In this document: in pieces, positions 40,901-52,312 of the stretch
Layout: each line of letters starts with the position of its first letter
How positions within the stretch are numbered: the first letter of the stretch is position 1
DNA from: Trichoplax adhaerens
Lineage: Eukaryota; Placozoa; Uniplacotomia; Trichoplacea; Trichoplacidae
Length of the DNA stretch: 64,000 bases
NCBI RefSeq assembly: GCF_000150275.1
Contig: NW_002060974.1
Location: forward strand, 341,508-405,507
Reading direction: 5' to 3'
Made by a program: the position numbers and the translations under genes
Notes under the pieces: model-generated
Database searches by the model: none
The model's input: the letters and a program-made list of their open reading frames with translations, nothing else
What the model was told of the DNA's origin: nothing

Positions 40901-43533
40901 TTGAAAAATTTCAGATATTTTTGTCTGCTATCTGATTGATATATATGACATAGACTAGCACTAGTGATGGCGTCCGTGTCCGATGATAAGAATTGATCTA
41001 TATAAAACTAGTAAGACTTTGATAACGACCGAATCAGTAATTGTTTACTCTCGCGGTATATATTGTTTAGTAAATATAATAGAAGTGTTAATGCTTTCGT
41101 ATGAATTTAGTCCATACTAAGGGGCTATGCAATGTGCCGATGCATTCAGAAATAGTAACAGGTTATACGATAAGAATAATCTTCTTAATCGGGAAGCTTC
41201 TGCACCCGATACAGGAACAGTAGCTTTATAATGTTATTTCACTACATAACATTATGTAGATAAGTAATACAGTATTATAACATGTAACGGTATGCATATA
41301 TGTTATTTACTCTAATCAAGTATATATGTAACATATATAATACTTTGCTATTGATCATATTGAGGGCGGAAATTAATTTATATGTTTGGATCTATAGTTT
41401 AATATATGTAATTGATGAAGTACAGTAACAGGCCAGACGTCATTCCATTGATGGATGGATGTTCTATCTTAGAATAAGCTGCTCACATATTGCATAACGA
41501 CATCAAACGGTTCATTTTTAAAAAGAACTTGAAAGAGAACTTAATCTAAGTTCTAGACTAATTTAAATCATAAAATATCTACTTCTGCTATCGATTTAGA
41601 ATATTAAATAGGGTATTCATCTCTCAACAAATACGTCCGTTAGTAATTAGGAATTACAAATATTTTAATGATATTCAACAAGTTAAAGAGCAGGCGAACT
41701 TTATCGGTTTTTAGTTGCAGTTCTAGGTGATAGCCTTTAGTTAAAGGTATATCACCGTAATGAGGGATAGCAAATTTGTTTTTGATTAGATGATAGAACT
41801 ATAGCACTGGTACTACTCTGAATTTTATCCTACAGACAATTTTTATCGATATGTATACTATTCTACCGTACTATTGGCTTTTTTAGCTCAATTTTCACAA
41901 TTTAGTACTACTCGTCTAACCGATTACTCAACTCGCTTTTTATATAGATGTTACGGAGCTTGATGCTCCTTGCGTATAACTAGTAGTAATTTACGATAGT
42001 AGAATAACTGTAATGATATACTGTATTGCACAATTATATAATTTAACGTGAAAGATTAGCACCGGGGTTATTTGTGTGACATATGAAATTGTATATAAGC
42101 TTGATGTCACAAAACAGCTTTGCAACAAGATAACGTAATGTACGATTAATAAGTCAATTCCTTGAACCACGTATCAAGGAATGATATCTGCACTATCAGA
42201 AACACTTTCGCTCTACTAGCAGCCTACACAAAGACTTAAACGCCTCGTATTTTACGTTAAATACTAAGTTTGAGAATCCACTTTATTACACGATATACTG
42301 CATTTATATACTATTCCTCAATAGTTCATGAGTCATAGTTAATACGATTAACATTGGAATCATTTACTGAATTAGATATTAATTTTAGCTACTGCTCCCT
42401 TAATGCAGACTACAGTATTTACGAACATAGACATGTGATGACTAATACAGAATAGTCAGATTACGATATGTCCTATCACGGAACATTTCCACGATAATTT
42501 ACAATCTACCAAAAGTAAGTTACAGTCACAATGATTTGAACTGCAAGTAGATGATTTGCATTCCCTATTGTAACTATTAATTTCAGTATGTGTATATGTG
42601 TCACTGTCATAAAAAGTCAGTGCTATATTAAAATACAGTATATCCAAATTAGAAGTTAACTAAATAAGGATAGGCTAAGGATTATCCTAACATAGATACT
42701 TCTACTCTAATACAGTATTTAACACTGTCACACTTGATTATTAATTTTTAATCTCAGTTCCACTGAGGTTAACGTAGAGTACACTGGTACTAACGTAAAC
42801 GGGCTAGTAATAAATATATTTATTAACCTAAACCTATCGTTTGACTCGATTACTATAGTATAGGAATAAGTAAGTTTTCCCTTACTGAGGATCTCCGGAG
42901 TTAGTTGGAGAACCATAAGAGTAGATAGATTAGTTTAGGTACGATTACCAAAGATGTTTTGTGACAACAGAACATACTTTAATAAAGTAATTAATTAATA
43001 AGGTTTACGCTTTGAGTTCGCCGTTGTCACACTCGCATTTACATTAATTAGTAACAGACTTATAAGTGTCTTCAGGTGTCGATTAAATCCAGTTAATTAG
43101 ATAAAGTAGAAAATAATGCAAAAGTTAAAGTTATAGGAAATGCACCCAAATCCTCACTTCATTATTGCTTTCTTCTTGGCGAATAGAAAGAAAAATTGGA
43201 TAGAAAAATCAGCTATATGAATGAGCTGACCGTTGTGAAACTTGTAATAATAGATAAATTTAATATTAACATAGTCAAAATTTTATTTATTGCAATGTTA
43301 CATCAATATCGTACGAAAAGAAATTAGTTTTGTCTGTTAATAAATTGTTACGATTAATTTATTTGTTATAAAGATTGGACGGATTTATGAACATTAGAAT
43401 ATAGAAAATAGATTCCACTGCCGTGAACATTGATTGATATTAAGAAATCTCGAAAAATTCCTTATTTAGTCTTATCTAGCGTTTATAACAAATCACTAGC
43501 CGCTAGGTTGTGTTACACTTCTAGCTTTATTTT
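37906..43533. other. gene-free stretch
   Basis: 5.6 kb of AT-rich DNA between the arrestin gene and the death-fold cluster. Frames of 60-67 codons occur but have no domains or splice-compatible partners. A 10-bp-stem hairpin (ATAATGTTAT at 41,229-41,238 with ATAACATTAT at 41,247-41,256) lies near the middle. Confidence 0.5.
43526..43531 (-). terminator. polyadenylation signal after the CARD exon
   Basis: AATAAA on the minus strand two bases beyond the TAG at 43,534-43,536 that closes the CARD frame. The position right at the stop supports this being a real terminal exon. Confidence 0.5.
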
Positions 43534-43873
43534 CTAGTTTAAGCCCAAACTCTTTAACAACTCTAGTCCTATTTTTTTTAATAAATCACAAAGCTGTATA
43601 AAATCTTTGCCATCATGTCGATTACTCAAGATATTTCAAAGATGGCTTGCTCGATTCTCTCGATGCGGAAGAGCTTTTATATTATTAACATCTCTTTCGC
43701 TCAATATAGCAGACGAAACTAACGAGTGTAATAGATCATCCGTAGGTTCGACTTCAATAAATTCTTGGGCATAACTGCTAAACACGGAACGCAATTGTGA
43801 TTTTGATATCTCTTCATTTGTTGTTGGTGAATCTACATTTGGGTGGAATAAATCAATTGTATGATGAAGAAGG
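43534..43873 (-). pseudogene. CARD-domain terminal exon interrupted by in-frame TGA
   Basis: A 3' splice site (TTTTAG) at 43,874 opens a frame that becomes a typical death-fold CARD, with helix-like segments such as QLRSVFSSYAQEFIEVEP and DDLLHSLVSSAILSERDV, then NIKALPHRENRASHL. A TGA follows at 43,636-43,638. The same frame continues on the far side with plausible last CARD helices (NILSNRHDGKDFIQLCDLLK) to a TAG at 43,534, and AATAAA comes at once. The simplest reading is a nonsense mutation in a formerly complete C-terminal CARD. A truncated but expressed product, or readthrough, cannot be excluded. I could not find partner exons upstream with the required phase (two bases carried in). 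CARDs recruit caspases or adaptors, which fits the neighbours. Confidence 0.55.
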
Positions 43874-46127
43874 CTAAAATTAAATCTATTAAGAATAATC
43901 AGTCTAAATATCATCCCAGTATATAAAATTTATTAACTGCATTTAAGAGCTTGTTACAGACTATAAATTAATTCGATATGACCCTTGCATTGCAGTAACA
44001 TCCATAGTTTGATCAATTGAACTACAATTTTAAATTTAGATGTGTTTAATTCAATTCTTCAGATTTTACTTGAGTTTATCTCCGAAAAAAATACGTACAA
44101 ATTATCATTATATAACTGTGATATGGTTAACGACGATATATTGTTAGTACTATCAGTAGATATAGACAGTAGATCTAATTTAATCTGATTATTGCGTTGG
44201 CTGCCACAATCTACTGTGGCTTTGCAATAAGATAACGTTAAATTCAAGCTCAATTACCAATCATATTACAAAGCATACTCTGTAAATATAAATACTCTTT
44301 TGAAGTACTGTAGTTACAAATATTAGTATTAGTATCGCAAGAATGAAGTTATATTCTATTGCCTATTTCATTCAGGTGCATTTATAAGCGTGAGATCCTG
44401 ATAGGACTATATTGATGTTTAATCTAAATTACGGTATAAGTATACTAATTACGGCAATTAATAAATTTACCATGACATAATCATAATCTTGGCCATCATT
44501 ACTTGTGTTTTTTTCTAGATCTGGTAAGCTCAGCTAAATTACAAGCAAAATTTGTGGTTCTGGGTCATACTACAAATATCCGATCTCAATTATCCTATAA
44601 GAGTATTAAATTTATCTAACGTACTATTTCTAATTCGCCTTGGCTTGTGTCGTGATATTATATATGTTGTTGGAAGGTAAATGCTTTGAATATTTAGTAC
44701 TAATACAAGTGCAGGTAACAGACCAGTAATGAAAGCTTGAAAATCTTCCACCACTTTGTTAAAGGAACAAATATAATGGCTACATTGCTACAAATGTTCG
44801 CTCTCATAATTTAGAATTGAAGAATAATTCAAAATCTAACAGTTTTTCAGTAAATTTCAGTTACTAACTGGCATTCTAATAAGAATAGTCTGCTCTTCTC
44901 AAACTAGTTACCTATCTAATTTAATCATACGAAGAAACATACGAAGAATCACAGTTGTTATTAATCATGATGATTCATTAAATTAAATCAAATTGCTTCG
45001 TTTGCCATATTTACTATCTATCACTGGGAAGCTTTTGCATATCAGCCGTTGCATAACTTTCATCAGATAACTCATCCAAAAGTGCTTTAATTATAATGAT
45101 TCATGTGTGATACTTTGCAAACTTTTATCATACTTTCTAAGTATTAATAACTAATGTTTAAGTAGCAATACTATGTAAATTGATTGATTTTCAATAAATC
45201 TTGGATTCAGCCTTCAGTCTTGCCTAGAGAAAGACATATAGTTTACTACAACTACCTGGCGATAGCATTATTGTTAGTATTTGGATTTGTACTGAAGGAA
45301 AATGTTGGCGAATCAAACCTGACAACATGCTGGTGGTATTTGATCTACTATTTTTAGTTTAATTTCTTCGTTACAAGTTTCATTTGTGACATAATTAAGC
45401 AAAGTATAGCAGTGGCTAGTATATTAAGAATGTTGGCAAATTAACTACGATTAAATACGGTACTTATTAACATCATTTTTTGCAATACAGCATCTTGGGA
45501 TTTTAAAGTAAAAGTAAACACCTTAATCATTTAACGAGATATCTAGTAGATTAAATATCTTTCGTCAGTTTGAATGCGGATGGTCTATAGATACTGTATG
45601 AGATCCTTTAGCAGCTTTTAAATACTGCGACTTTACTCCTTATTTTAGCCATTCAGTATAATAAGCCATTAACAGAGCAGTACTAAGCGATAGCGTATAA
45701 GCCGGATATTCCTCCACGTCGAACTATTTCGCTTATACAGCACTTTATCGTGAGTTAGTCGATATCGAATTCAAATTACGAATAGTTAGAAACAGAAAAT
45801 ATATTATTGTTTGTCTCATACGCTATTAAAAGCCAATAATGTTCTCAGTAACATGACAGTGATTAGTTTTACTCTTTTAACCGTCGAAATTTCTGCTCTG
45901 TAGCATGTAAAGAAATCATCATAGTGCAACAGATAAACATTAATGTTCATTGATTAAGGATTTTAAATAAGTAAATATGCAAATACAGATTGAACGCTCG
46001 AAGATGCGATTTTCAATGTTCTTTGCAAGATTTATTATCTAGCTTACACTAATCATTAGTCGTTCAGATTGTACGACGATTGGATTAACATGACTTTAAT
46101 GACTCAGATTTCTCTTTCTGATATTTT
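43874..46127. other. gap between CARD relic and Death-domain gene
   Basis: Contains two splice-flanked open stretches on the minus strand (44,471-44,533 and about 44,070-44,230). Their phases do not fit each other or the CARD exon, so I do not call them. No other recognisable feature. Confidence 0.4.
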
Positions 46128-49100
46128 TCACTCTTTCAATATTAATTCGATTTGATCTGCTATGTCGTTGACTCCAACCTTACGTAATGCTGAAATTACT
46201 TCCTTATGATCAGCATCTTGGCCTTTCTTTTGCTTCCACAACTCTAGTACTCGATATTTTTTTTCGTAATCACTATCAATTTTAGTGCTTGATACAATTT
46301 CATTTATCTCATTATATGTTAAATGTAATGAAATTCCCAATTGAAATAATTTACTTATAGGAAGTTTCGTAGCGATCATGTCGAAGTACGTCCTAAAAAG
46401 TTCTTCTATATTAAAACACAGTTGATAGTATTAGTAAATTAGATCCATTTGATTCTCCCAGCTTATAATTAGGTCTAAATAGTATCATTGATAGTCATTA
46501 TCTTCAACAATTTCACCTCATCACAACCGTACATCAAACTGGTATGCTAGTTTATAAAGCAAACTGTTACTAATACTACCTGTTAACAAACGCTAATGTC
46601 AGTATGAAAATAAATTTACATACAATGAGCCATTATAATAAATCATTGGAAGTGTACATTAAAAGCTATTGCATACTGTATCATAAAATATTTATTTCTT
46701 GATAATGACAAAGTTTTACATTTCTCATACTATTATAACAATTATAAATTGTTGAGAGATGAAATAAAGACCGTAAATTTTTTTTAAAATATCAAGTAAG
46801 TATACGCGTGTTACCTTGTCTACTCGAGGTTATTGGTATTTGATGTTTCTGTTGGACTTGTTGCGGTTGATCTAGATAATATAGTTTCGTTACATTAGAT
46901 CTTTTAAAACCGAAGATTGTAATTTTCCGTAACCAATTAACGGACGATCAAAATTTTGATTAGATAAATACAATCACTTCTTATTCATACAATAAATTAT
47001 TATAGTTCAATAAATGGTGAGGTTTATTCAGTAAACGTAGAGTAAGTTATAAGCCTTGTCCTACAAAAAAGCCCTTTACTACATGATCTATCAATCAAAA
47101 TTACTAAAATATCTGACATATACAGTTCTGGGTGATTTTAAAGCGCTCAAACTAGATAAGCTTTACTAAAATTGTAACGCTGTATGTGGTCGGAGTTATC
47201 CTAATATTAAAAATCTATTTAAGACCACAACAATGATGAATAAAGCGCTTTTAGTGGTTTCTCCAAGTTCTTCGTGTGTTACACTGACTACTATAGTTGG
47301 TTAGGGATCGCTAAAGAAAGCGTCGTTCCTTTTTTAGTAGATTGCCTAGTGCCTTCACTCTAGATTGGTTCTAGTCTTTATTACTGGCGTAACGATATAG
47401 CAGTACTAGTGATAAGAGAGAAAATATCTCTTCTCACTGTGGTATTATACTTAGTGAAATTTTAATCTGTAAGAACTAGTTATAAACAAAAATAAAGATT
47501 AAGAATTGAATTTGAGCACTACAGATGAGGAAATGGCTCCTAGCTCGTTAAGCTAGACTATGAACTTTGAAGCAAGAATAAACACCTGCTATTTTGTAAT
47601 AATAAAGCCAATTGGCTTATAAAGTGATGATCGAAAAATAGAAAAACTTGTTGCTAATAAATGTTGCTATGTACGTAGAGAATCATCGTCATTCATTCAG
47701 AAATGATACAAAATGCAACTATGTTCTATAAAACTAAATTAATAATCTCTCAAAATTGAAACGATACCGGCATTTGTTAGACTAGCATCAATATTCTTAA
47801 GCGTTAATCATATATTATCCATTTTAATCCTAACATGCTTAGAATTGGCCAGTGATGATCGATTCATCAAGCCTGTCCAATTCTTGCAAACTCATTTCAA
47901 TATTCTATTCTTATTGCAAGCGAACAATCGATAAATGAAATCTACTGCAGTTTCATTATAATCGTAACTTATTAGTCAATTTGTAAACTGCGCCATTGGT
48001 ATCCTATTTCTATATTCGTGAAGCTTTATATACTCTATATCAGATAATAACTTGAAATACAACTATTAAGATGATTGATCGCGCGTTTGATTTTAGGTAT
48101 GGTAATGAATATTGAGCAAATGAGTCAAAATAGAAGATTATCTTGTTAGTGACTTGATAAAGAATAGTGTGATCGATAGTCTAAGCGGACTTACGATAGC
48201 TTTGCTGATTGTTATCTTGTCTTGTATTTTGAGTTTGAATTTGAGTTTGTAGTTCATCTTGATTGCCTTTGGATGAAAAAAATCAGAACACATTGGCTAT
48301 TGCATAGAAGAATGCAATAGATGAAATTTTCGAATGTATGGTATGTTATTGTATAAGTTTGTAAATTTACAAATACCTAAGCTTTAAAATATCGGTAGCG
48401 ATTTAGCTTACTGTCATATGTATGAGAAGATTATTGCAAGACTTGTTCTACATGTAACATTATGATCTTATATAGAAGATGCCTAGTATAGTAATATCCT
48501 AATATACGAATACTTATCATATACCGTTTAAGTACTGTATTGTATTACATTCATAATGTACGACATCATGACTACATATAGACGACATGCTATACATATA
48601 AAGACATTATCTCAATCCCATCTAAAACCTATAAATACCCTTGTACGCTAACTCGTTAGTCAGTTCCTACATTCCTGCTATCTCAAATACCTTATCTATA
48701 ACAACCATATCATTGTTAGTCTGTAACTTGTATCTCAATAAAATCCTTTATACCTTCTATCATCGTCTACCTTAAAATACTTTACGCTACTTAAAGAAGA
48801 TATCATTACACTACAGAGTAGAATCTGGCTTTCTACGCTTTAGTAATACTTATAACAATCAAAATTCAAAACTATTCTAGATATTCATATTTAAGAATAA
48901 GCAAACTATTTGCAGAAAAAATTATAAAGTAGTGACAACAAGGTAAGACTACTGAAAAAACTGAAAATTGTAAAGAAAAGTTTAGATTTGCTCTGCAACT
49001 GTTGTAGAGAAGCTTGTATTGCAAAGTACTGTTGGTGGGAAAGACGAAATTTTCGAATGTATGGAATGTTGCCACACAAGTTTGTGAATTGCAAATATCT

Positions 49101-49947
49101 AAGCATTAAAATATCAACATCGATATAGTTTACAGTCAGATATATAACTGATTGAGCCATGAGCTTAACGTTGAAGTTAAATTCTTACATGAAATCGAAA
49201 TTAGTAATATATTAACAGATGAAAGCGCGGCTGCATGTATTAGTCGTAGTGATAATTAGAGAATGGCATATATTCGAAACTTAATAGATCATGTACTAAA
49301 GTACCATACATAAACGATTGCATCGAGTAAAATTGAGAGTTCTTCTTACCAACAGTTTGTTTTTAGCTGCAGTTACAGCTTAGATTTTGTTGTAATAAAG
49401 CTTAATTCGATTTTAGATATCAAATTAGTCTGATCTAAGTATGCAACACTTCTGCATATTGACAGTAACTTTCAACTAACGTCTTGTAAATACGAGTATA
49501 ATCTACGAACCATTATTTACTTATATTGCCCATTACATAATACTAGTTAAAATTATTTATCTAAATAAAACTTTAAAAATTGATATTAAATTATTGAATT
49601 ATAGAATAATTTTAGTACAAGAATGATACAGCTAAATATATTATAGTATCTACAGATAATGAATGAAGTTAAGTTACCAATAATTTAAATTAAAGCAAAG
49701 GTAATACCTTCATCTCCTTTTGATATAACCCTTCGCTTTTTGGATCGTGCTCGTGTATCTAAGATAAACGTAGCGTAATAAAATTACTGATTTCCATCAC
49801 AATTCTGTATCTGATATTGAACTAAAATAATACTGCTCAAATACTATGAAGTTAATTTACCAATAATTTAAATTTAAATTAAAACAAACGTAATACCTTC
49901 ATCTTCTGTGAGGGAAACCCTTCGCTTATTGAATGGTGCTTGCGCAT
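46128..49947 (-). CDS. candidate gene: phase-1 linker exons plus C-terminal Death domain (5' end not found)
   Basis: Five minus-strand exons, all phase 1 at the boundaries, join without a stop: 49947-49897, 49758-49708, 48266-48195, 46871-46815, 46405-46128. The last encodes a Death domain, with LPISKLFQLGISLHLTYNEI for helices 1-2 and YRVLELWKQKKG for helix 4. It continues VISALRKVGVNDIADQIE and ends in TGA. Death domains are homotypic adaptors of apoptotic and NF-kB-type signalling. The preceding exons are a hydrophilic linker rich in Q, N and K. The first two are a tandem exon duplication (shared KRRV; the first reads NKRRVSL, an RRxS basophilic kinase-type site). Upstream coding exons could not be identified, so the N-terminus is unknown. 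The Death domain is solid. The linker exons rest on splice sites and phase consistency only. Confidence 0.5.
48310..49170. repeat. R repeat, copy 1 (interrupted by solo LTR), with tail of a preceding copy
   Basis: Bases about 48,425-48,452 plus 48,811-49,170 align with 51,370-51,775 over their full length. They share GAATGTAYGGAATGTTG, TCGATATAGTT and AAAGTAC. Bases about 48,315-48,420 resemble the end of the same unit (TTTTCGAATGTATGG), so a further copy lay directly before it. Minus-strand frames in both copies are alike but AT-rich and without recognisable domains. Confidence 0.65.
48453..48810 (+). mobile_element. solo LTR with 5-bp target-site duplication
   Basis: 358 bases beginning TGTAA and ending TTACA, flanked on both sides by CTACA (48,448-48,452 and 48,811-48,815). 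Inside are a TATA box (TATAAATA, 48,630-48,637), an initiator TCAGTT (48,660-48,665) about 30 bases later, and AATAAA (48,737-48,742). This is the normal U3-R-U5 order. The related repeat at 51,370-51,775 has the same flanks with nothing inserted. No internal retrotransposon region or second LTR lies in the window. It sits in an intron of the candidate Death-domain gene, which is on the opposite strand to the LTR's TATA/AATAAA order. Confidence 0.75.
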
Positions 49948-50030
49948 CTGAAGATAGAGGGAGTGTAGCAAAATTACTTGATTTCTATCATAATTCTGAA
50001 TGTATAATATAATATCAATCTAATACAACT
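49665..50030. repeat. tandem duplication carrying a small exon
   Basis: Two head-to-tail units of roughly 180 bases share AAGTTAMTTTACCAATAATTT, TAATACCTTCATCT and CCCTTCGCTT. Each carries a 51-base phase-1 exon on the minus strand (49,758-49,708 and 49,947-49,897). A weak third trace (ATCATCTGTGATGGAG) occurs near 50,050. Confidence 0.8.
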
Positions 50031-51182
50031 AAATACTCAGTTACGGTCTATCATCTGTGATGGAGATTAGTTTTTAGAATTCTCCTTCAAGTGTTTGTAA
50101 TGTGATTATTCTAGCTTAGTTTTGGTATCGTTTTAAGTATTCTAGCTTTAAAAATATGACTTATCTGGCTGATTGCAACAGTAGATTTTACTTACTATAG
50201 TATCTTAGCATATTGTAAACCCGACTGCTTTATTCGGGTTGAAATTTAAGATAATTATTAGCATAATTGTTTTTAAAATTAGATGTCATAAGATTGTAAT
50301 TCAAATTTTGTAATAGAATATATTTGTAGCTAATTTCGATCATTAATTACAGTAGAAGTTAATATCACTATGATTTCATACTGTATGAACCCGAATTTTC
50401 GATCTGGGTTCCAATTTAAGATTATTGCTTTGTCTTAGTATATACTGTCGCAATCTACAATTTTAAGCTAAACTATGATTATATTAATTTAGTAATTTAA
50501 CTAGCTTGTTCAGTTCCTAATTTCGATCGTAATAGACAGGCCTGCAACGAGGACTTATACCAATAGAGTATATTATAACATTAAAACTCTTCTAGTAGTT
50601 CTATCCTCGACAGTAATAGCAACTAGAGAAGTTTAATCGCTCACAAAAAGAAGATATTTGTGACACAAGGGTATAATTTATCGTTATTGCGTGTGTTTGA
50701 TTACTAGTATAATTTAGAGTACTTTAGAATGATAGTTAGGTAGTCTAATACCACTAACTACTCCGCGTAGCATATAAAAGGTGGCATAGTTCGATAGTCT
50801 AGTACAGCTGAAGATAGAAAAGACGAGAAAAGTCAAGGATAATCGCGAGTTATCTCATTGATAGTTTGGTTGGTTTAGGCGGTAGTTCTGCTCATATTTT
50901 GTTACTCATTTAAGAAATTTTGCTAAGATTGTTGTTGAAGTTATAATAAACTAGTGTTTCCCCTAATTTATTTTGTTTGGAATTCCATTATTAATAGCTT
51001 AATTTAACTTAGCTTTTTTCGTTCAATAATAACATCCATGAAATAAAATTTACAGTGGCACTACATTAACGTTAGGCGGATTACGTAAAAGTATTCTTTA
51101 CACGTTACCCGTAACTTATGTCAACTTTGTGCAAAATTCTTAACTAAAGCGAAGCATTTACTCTATTTTTGATAATTTTTGA
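50031..51182. other. gap with paired hairpins
   Basis: No exon recognised. Two related hairpins, 50,218-50,240 (AACCCGA...TCGGGTT) and 50,387-50,411 (GAACCC...GGGTTC), are each followed by AATTTAAGAT. They look like the two copies of a further local duplication. Confidence 0.45.
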
Positions 51183-51360
51183 TAATTTTGATAAGGTTCA
51201 GCAGTAAATAATTCTTGTAGATTCTACAGCCCAGATGCAATCTCGTTTCTACTGCAATAAAGTTACTAACTTCATTGAACTCTATATGATATTAATTAGT
51301 AATAGCATCACTGTGTAATAAAGCGTCTAACTTTAAGCAAAGACTTCCGTATCCTGAGAA
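51183..51360 (+). repeat. 178-bp repeat, copy 1
   Basis: Five mismatches and no gaps against 61,719-61,896 (about 97% identity), with abrupt loss of similarity at both ends. No terminal inverted repeats or target duplications were visible. Confidence 0.9.
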
Positions 51361-51369
51361 ATATACTTT

Positions 51370-51775
51370 AATTTAAAGAAGACTGTTGCAAAATACATTT
51401 TACTGAATAGAACTTGGCTTTTCACGCTTTGGTAGTACTTGTAACGATCAAAATTCAAATGATTGCATACGGTCATATTTAAAAATAAACACATCATTGC
51501 AGAAAATTGTAAAATAGTGATAGCAAGATAAGACTACTGAAAAACGGATGATTGTAAAGAAAAATTTCAGTTTACTCTGCAAGATTGCAGCAAATTTCGT
51601 ATTGTAAAGTACCGTCCTGCAACGTAGGTGAAAATGGGGAAATTTTTGAATGTACGGAATGTTGTTACACAACTTTGTCAATTTGCAATTATCTAAGCTT
51701 TAAAAATATCGACATCGATATAGTTCACTGTCAGTTGCAAGAGCTAATTGCGCCGTGAGCTTAGCACTATAAAGA
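51370..51775. repeat. R repeat, copy 2 (empty LTR site)
   Basis: Second copy of the unit at 48,425-49,170. At the place where copy 1 holds the solo LTR it reads straight through (TTTTACTGAATAGAACTTGG), preserving the pre-insertion arrangement. It begins directly after the 178-bp repeat. Confidence 0.7.
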
Positions 51776-52079
51776 AAGCGGTTACAAGTATTAAGATGAT
51801 TACGTCTTATTCTAAAATAGTATCGTACTTTATTACTAATTTAAAGCTAATCATAACTTTATCAATAAACATATGTGATAGTTCATCATCTTTCTTTAGA
51901 TTTTGCAATGGCTGAGCAGTACTGAGCAGCCTTAAGAATGACATGTAAATAGAAAAGTTAAAATCGATAGAACTTATAATTGACGATTCAATGTTTCTCT
52001 TTTTAACCAATGCTAACTTTTATCCGTAAATATCATTAATATTCTTTCTTATCTCCACTAACACTTTAATCCAATATGA

Positions 52080-52220
52080 TAAAAGTAGAGAAAAATTTCA
52101 GTTAGCTTGGCGCAATTTATGTATATGTAAAAAGTTTTTTACACAACTTAGCAAATTTAGTTTAATTAATTAAATTTGAACTTAGCATTAAAGTTCAATT
52201 CTGATACAGAATCAGAATTA
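52080..52220. repeat. R repeat, short degenerate copy
   Basis: AGAGAAAAATTTCAGTTAGC and TTTTACACAACTTAGCAAATTT echo the central and right parts of the R unit (compare 51,555-51,690). Confidence 0.4.
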
Positions 52221-52235
52221 CTAATACATTAGTGT

Positions 52236-52312
52236 ATGTTGTTCCAATATCTACTACGATTCTGTTGTAATAAACCTTGGCAGCTACAACAGTTTTATTT
52301 GCAAAAAAACGG
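52236..52312 (-). pseudogene. relic of the Death-domain exon
   Basis: On the minus strand TGCAAATAAAA...TTGTAGCTGCCAAG followed by ATTACAACAGAATCG and GATATTGGAAC parallels the acceptor and first codons of the exon at 63,965 (TGCAAATAAAA...TTGTAGCAGCCAAG, TATAACAGCAAAATCG, GATATCGGAAC). The peptide would start AAKVYYNRIVVDIGT versus AAKKYNSKIAKDIGT. Similarity ends after about 20 codons. The CAG acceptor has become CTG, and the rest of the domain is lost. Confidence 0.6.

Noticed and set aside
44059-44253. 64-codon minus-strand frame between CARD and Death-domain exons
   Set aside because: No domain; possible splice phases are incompatible with neighbouring candidates.
44471-44533. 63-base open stretch with AG and GT borders on the minus strand near the CARD exon
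   Set aside because: It is phase 0 on both sides and does not fit the CARD exon, which needs two incoming bases.
48872-49160. Minus-strand frames of 67-84 codons and a similar one at 51,448-51,681
   Set aside because: They lie inside the R repeat copies. The similarity is explained by the DNA repeat, and the peptides are AT-driven with no domain.
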